From assembly GCF_000741285.1 (NCBI RefSeq), contig NZ_JGZE01000009.1:16-64015 (forward strand): a stretch of 64,000 nucleotides of DNA, written 5' to 3'. The notes under the pieces are model-generated. The model saw only the letters and a list, made by a program, of their open reading frames with translations. It did no database searches and had not been told where the DNA came from. A program made the position numbers and the translations under genes. Origin of the DNA: Bifidobacterium mongoliense DSM 21395 (GTDB lineage Bacteria > Actinomycetota > Actinomycetes > Actinomycetales > Bifidobacteriaceae). Positions 60,417-64,000 of the stretch are shown here, in pieces; within the stretch, counting starts at the first letter, position 1; every line of letters begins with the position of its first letter.

Positions 60417-61547
60417 TCAGGCGTACGGCACCGCCCGGTGCTGCGCAAGCACCGATTCCACCAGTCGGGAATACAGGGTGGGCAGGTGGTATGCGTCCGC
60501 ATCGGCGGCCTGCGGCAGCAGCGAGGTGTCGGTCATGCCCGGTGTCACGTTCGACTCGAGGAACTGAGGTACACCCTGGTCATCCACGATGAAATCGGTG
60601 CGGGAGATGTCTCTCAGGCTCAGCACCCGGTGTGCGGTGAGGGCGGCCTGCCGGATGGTGCTCATCGTCGCGGCGTCGAGACGGGCCGGCACATAGAAAT
60701 CGGTGGGTCCCGGCGTGTACCGGGCATCGTAGTCATAGGTGCCGTTGGGCGTCACGATCTCCAGCGGTGAGAGCACCAGCGGTTCGCCGTCGATGTCCAG
60801 GATAGACACCGACACCTCGGTACCGGTGATCGCGCGTTCGACCAACGCGACATCGCCGTAGGCGAAGCAGCTGACCAGGGCCTGCGGCAATTGTTCGGCC
60901 TTCGTCACCATCGTGCAGCCGAGCGCCGAGCCGCCCATGGTGGGTTTGATGAACAGCGGCAGGCCCAGGGAATCGACCAGTAGGCCGATGACCTTGCTGA
61001 CGCCCAGTTCGCGGAACAGGGATTCGGGCAACGTGACGGAATGCGGTGTGGACAGTCCGCCGAGCTTGCGCACCACGTTCTTGGCGATCGGTTTGCTCCA
61101 GGCCGTGCGCGAGGCCTTCGCCCGGGAACCGATGTACGGCAGGCCCACGAGTTCCAGGACGTCGCGAATCGAGCCGTCCTCCCCGTTCGCCCCGTGCAGC
61201 AGCGGCCAGACGATATCCGGGCGCGTCGATGGGTCGGACAGATAGTCGAGCAGCGTGCTGTCCATGTCGTGGAAGTGGACCGTCCAGCCGGCTTCCTCCA
61301 AGAAGCCGCCGACACGGTGACCCGAACGGACCGATATCTCACGTTCGTGGCTCAGTCCGCCGCAGACGATCAGCACATCCGTGGCCTTGCGTTCCTGGGC
61401 TGATGTGCGCATCGCCATATGTTTCGGGTCGAGTGACGCCGATACTGACGGTGATGTCGTCGAGGGCGTCGTTGCCGCCGGTGATGTCGCGTCGGGCTTG
61501 CCGGCGTCGTGTGTCGCGGCGGATGCCACCTTGCTGTCGTCTGTCAT
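60417..61547 (-). CDS. ddl: D-alanine--D-alanine ligase
   Basis: 376 residues from ATG 61547. The first 55 are a Ser/Thr/Ala-rich disordered extension. ATP-grasp features: VLIVCGGLSHEREISVRSG, PLLHGANGEDGSIRDVLELVGLPYIG, PLFIKPTMGGSALGC, FLESNVTPGMTDTSLLP. It joins two D-Ala for peptidoglycan precursors. The usual Tyr-Lys specificity residues around the omega loop cannot be judged by eye. In some actinobacteria this position holds other ATP-grasp genes, but the motifs here are those of Ddl. Confidence 0.9.
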   Translation of the reverse strand: MTDDSKVASAATHDAGKPDATSPAATTPSTTSPSVSASLDPKHMAMRTSAQERKATDVLIVCGGLSHEREISVRSGHRVGGFLEEAGWTVHFHDMDSTLLDYLSDPSTRPDIVWPLLHGANGEDGSIRDVLELVGLPYIGSRAKASRTAWSKPIAKNVVRKLGGLSTPHSVTLPESLFRELGVSKVIGLLVDSLGLPLFIKPTMGGSALGCTMVTKAEQLPQALVSCFAYGDVALVERAITGTEVSVSILDIDGEPLVLSPLEIVTPNGTYDYDARYTPGPTDFYVPARLDAATMSTIRQAALTAHRVLSLRDISRTDFIVDDQGVPQFLESNVTPGMTDTSLLPQAADADAYHLPTLYSRLVESVLAQHRAVPYA

Positions 61548-61630
61548 GGTATTGCCTTTCCTTGTCTGCGAATTGATCGTCATGCCGGCGTGCGGTGCAC
61601 CAAGCCGCCGGGGTGTCGCGGCCATGGTCG

Positions 61631-62953
61631 CTACTGCACCTGCGGGCCCGGGTGCTCCGCGTCGCGCGGATCGGCGTCGGGGACGCCGCTGGTGCCGAAG
61701 AGCTGCGTGGTTTCGAGTTCGTTGTCGATCACGGTCGAGAGCCGTCGTATGCCCTCGTGGATGCGTTCGGGGGTCGGGTAGCAGAAGGACAGCCGCATGT
61801 GATCGCGGCCTTCGCCGTTCATGTAGAAACCGGTGCCGGCCACATAGGCGACCTTCGCGGTGACCGCACGGGGCAGCATGGCCCGTGAATCAAGGCCCTG
61901 CGGGATCTTGAGCCAGATGTAGAAGCCGCCCTTGGGCTTGTTCCACGTGCAGTACGGCAGGTATTCGCGCAACGCCGCATCCATGGCGTTGCACCGGTCG
62001 CGGTACATGCCGCGGTACTGGTTGATCTGCTGGCGCCAATCGAAGTTGTCGAGGTACGTGGTGATCGTGAACTGGCTCATGTTCGGCGGGCACAGGACGG
62101 AGGCCTCGTTGGCGAGCACCAGTTTCTGCCGTATGCCGGGAGGCGCCACCATCCACGCAATGCGCATGCCGGGGGCGATGATCTTCGAGAAGCTCGAAAG
62201 GTATACGACGTTCTCGTCGTCCATCGAGCGCAACGCCGGGTAGGTCTGCCCATCGAAGCCCAGCAGTCCGTAGGGGTTGTCCTCGATGATGAGCACGTGG
62301 TACTTCTGCGCGATCTGCAGGATCTTCGGACGGCGCTCCACGCTCATGGTCACGCCCGCGGGATTGTGGAAGTTGGGCACGGTGTAGAGGAATTTGACCT
62401 TCTTGCCGAGTTTACGTTGTTCGATCACCGCCTCCTCGAAGGATTCGGGGATCAGGCCGTCCTTGTCGAGCAGCACGTTGACCACATCGACCTGGAAGGA
62501 CTGGAAGACGCCGAGGGCGCCCACATAGTTCGGCGCTTCGGCGAGCACGACGTCGCCCGGGTCGCACATGATGCGTGTGATGAGGTCGAGGGCGTTCTGC
62601 GAACCATTCGTGATGACGACGTCGTCGGGCTGGACGTCCGTGATGTTCTCGAGCCGCATGATCTGCAGCACGTCCTCGCGCAGGTGCGGGTCGCCTTGGG
62701 CGAGGCCGTATTGCCAGGCGATGTCGCCCTTCTCGACCATCATCTTGTCGATGAGTTCGGCGATCTCCTTGAACGGCATGTAATCCAGGTAGGGCATGCC
62801 GCCGGCCAGGGACACGACTTCGGGGCGGGAGGCCACGGCGAACAGCGCCCTGATCTCCGAAGCTCGCATCGTCTCGGCCCTCGCGGCGTAGCTGCCGTAC
62901 CACGGATCGTTCTTGATGATCTTTGGAGTCGGTGATGGTGTCGGTTCAGCCAT
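61631..62953 (-). CDS. PLP-dependent aminotransferase, class I/II (LysN/MocR-like fold)
   Basis: 440 residues from ATG 62953 (AAGGAAG before it). SEIRALFAVASRPEVVSLAGGMP, YGLAQGDPHLREDV, ITNGSQNALDLITR, TVPNFHNPAGVTMS, IIEDNPYGLLGF, and the PLP lysine in YLSSFSKIIAPGMRIAWM. LPKGGFYIW-like ending KPKGGFYIWLKIPQG. This is the 2-aminoadipate/valine-pyruvate-type group of fold-I aminotransferases; the substrate cannot be told. No regulator HTH domain is fused. Its conserved position near ddl suggests an amino-acid role in wall or housekeeping metabolism. Confidence 0.88.
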   Translation of the reverse strand: MAEPTPSPTPKIIKNDPWYGSYAARAETMRASEIRALFAVASRPEVVSLAGGMPYLDYMPFKEIAELIDKMMVEKGDIAWQYGLAQGDPHLREDVLQIMRLENITDVQPDDVVITNGSQNALDLITRIMCDPGDVVLAEAPNYVGALGVFQSFQVDVVNVLLDKDGLIPESFEEAVIEQRKLGKKVKFLYTVPNFHNPAGVTMSVERRPKILQIAQKYHVLIIEDNPYGLLGFDGQTYPALRSMDDENVVYLSSFSKIIAPGMRIAWMVAPPGIRQKLVLANEASVLCPPNMSQFTITTYLDNFDWRQQINQYRGMYRDRCNAMDAALREYLPYCTWNKPKGGFYIWLKIPQGLDSRAMLPRAVTAKVAYVAGTGFYMNGEGRDHMRLSFCYPTPERIHEGIRRLSTVIDNELETTQLFGTSGVPDADPRDAEHPGPQVQ

Positions 62954-63082
62954 GGTCTTCCTTCTTGAATGCGCCGTCGCGGACAACGGCGGATGGGAAT
63001 ACAGGACACTCTAGTAGCTCAAGGTTTCGTGTGTCGGACACCGTTTCGAAGTGGCGCGGCCGACACACGGAACCCGAAGCCA

Positions 63083-64000
63083 TCAGAAGAACTGCACGGA
63101 ATTGATGTACAGCTGGTTGTTGGGCAGGCTGTCGACGGGGACCCACAGCACGAAGTCCTGTGCCTTGATCGTCTTCGACAGCTTGACGTCCGTGGTGCCG
63201 CTGGCATCGAACCCGAACTCGGCGACCTGTTCGCCCTGGTTCGGGTCGCCGGTGGTGTTGGCGCGCAGATACCCCTTACCGCCCGAGGAGCGGATCTTGA
63301 CGACGAAACGATACACGTCCTGCGGCTGGCTGAGATGCATGTGATAGCCGTAGCCACGCTGGCCGCCCGGATTGGTGAGGAAGTCCTGCTTGTCGATGTC
63401 GAACGGCGTCGTGTTGGTCGGCACCCGCGGTGCGGGCACCTTCTTGGAGTGCTTGTCCGCCGTCATGACGGTCGGCTTGCTGGGGCTGGGGGAGGCTTGC
63501 TCGTGCTTGTCGGTGGCCGATGGCGATGCCGTGGGTTTGGCCGTCTTCTTGGTGTCCGTGGTGGTGTTCTGGGTCTGGTCGCCGAAGGGCACGTTGTCGA
63601 GGTTGGCGTTCGGCCATTGGCTGGTGCCGTTCTGTCCGGCGCCGCCGCCGTGGTTCGTGAGCCCGCGCAGCGCGAGGGTCAAGGCGGCCACGAGTACGAC
63701 CGCCACCACCGCGATGGCGATGATCTTGGTCATGGTCCCCCCGAACAACGGGGCGGTCGACGTGCTCTGTCCGTCGGAGCCGTGGTAGTCGCCATCCGAC
63801 TCGTGGGGGCGCGGGGTGAAGCTGGGGGGCAGCGTGGCATCACGCTGGGCCTGCTCGGCCTTCAGTGCACGCAGGGATTCCTCGCCGGGACGCACCACCC
63901 TGCCGCTGCGGTCGATCACGGGGATGCGCCCGGTCGCCTCCACGGCCTCGGGTGCGGCGACGGGGGCCGCATGTGGCTGTGTGGCCGCATGCGGGGTGTT
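63083..64000 (-). CDS. Membrane-anchored protein with C-terminal beta-sandwich, partial
   Basis: The frame is open to the right edge, so the N terminus is missing. Read from the edge: an Ala/Pro-rich disordered part, GRIPVIDRSGRVVRPGEESL, one membrane helix MTKIIAIAVVAVVLVAALTLALRG, and a Ser/Thr/Lys-rich spacer. A beta-rich extracellular domain follows (FDIDKQDFLTNPGG, YRFVVKIRSSGGKGYLRANTT, VKLSKTIKAQDFVLWVPV). It resembles the C-terminal part of proteins next to murJ in actinobacterial trxB-parB neighbourhoods, some of which are pseudokinases; that identity is inference. Confidence 0.6.
   Translation of the reverse strand, partial: NTPHAATQPHAAPVAAPEAVEATGRIPVIDRSGRVVRPGEESLRALKAEQAQRDATLPPSFTPRPHESDGDYHGSDGQSTSTAPLFGGTMTKIIAIAVVAVVLVAALTLALRGLTNHGGGAGQNGTSQWPNANLDNVPFGDQTQNTTTDTKKTAKPTASPSATDKHEQASPSPSKPTVMTADKHSKKVPAPRVPTNTTPFDIDKQDFLTNPGGQRGYGYHMHLSQPQDVYRFVVKIRSSGGKGYLRANTTGDPNQGEQVAEFGFDASGTTDVKLSKTIKAQDFVLWVPVDSLPNNQLYINSVQFF

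Overview
The window is a chromosomal segment around the replication origin of a high-GC Gram-positive bacterium, almost certainly a Bifidobacterium. The evidence is the order rpmH-rnpA-yidD-yidC-jag-rsmG-parA-parB on one side and dnaA-dnaN-recF-DUF721-gyrB-gyrA-DUF3566 on the other. Carbohydrate loci regulated by LacI-type repressors (GH95 fucosidase, GH2 beta-galactosidase, ABC sugar importers) also fit this genus. The species cannot be read from the sequence.

Left part (1-10.6 kb): degraded mobile-element debris and a putative toxin / ribbon-helix-helix / serine-recombinase operon. A frameshifted GH95 alpha-L-fucosidase follows. Then comes a lactose module: a LacI repressor, lacZ, and a divergent GPH-family (LacS-like) permease, with an operator-like palindrome and a duplicated -10 element between lacZ and the permease. 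10.6-19 kb is the wreck of a conjugative or mobilisable element: a broken XRE regulator, a small membrane protein, a MobF relaxase-helicase with two frameshifts, zinc-finger proteins, and a decayed IS3-family element.

18.96-22.67 kb is an AT-rich block that does not look bifidobacterial. It contains fragments of a 6-phospho-beta-glucosidase and a Cna-B/LPXTG adhesin, an intact RclA-type flavin disulfide reductase, a complete-looking type I toxin-antitoxin locus whose 29-codon toxin is easily missed, and truncated pieces at both edges. It matches Lactobacillaceae in gene content and composition. It is either recent cross-phylum transfer or a misassembly.

22.7-36.6 kb is normal accessory Bifidobacterium sequence: a VIT-type membrane protein, a LbH acetyltransferase, an MacB/FtsX-like ABC exporter with a broken permease and a TetR regulator, and an ABC sugar importer operon ending in an unassigned 694-residue six-hairpin-like enzyme, with a convergent LacI repressor. 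mscL, gdhA and a QorB-like reductase follow.

39-64 kb is the conserved origin region. Genes left of dnaA are on the minus strand and genes from rpmH to parB on the plus strand, so the strand bias switches at the dnaA-rpmH gap. DnaA boxes cluster in three places: dnaN-dnaA, dnaA-rpmH and rsmG-parA. Four perfect parS sites lie at 54.2-57.6 kb, one of them inside parB. trxB, ddl, an aminotransferase and a partial membrane protein close the window on the minus strand. Every broken gene lies in the accessory half and none in the core half, which argues for real decay rather than poor sequence quality.
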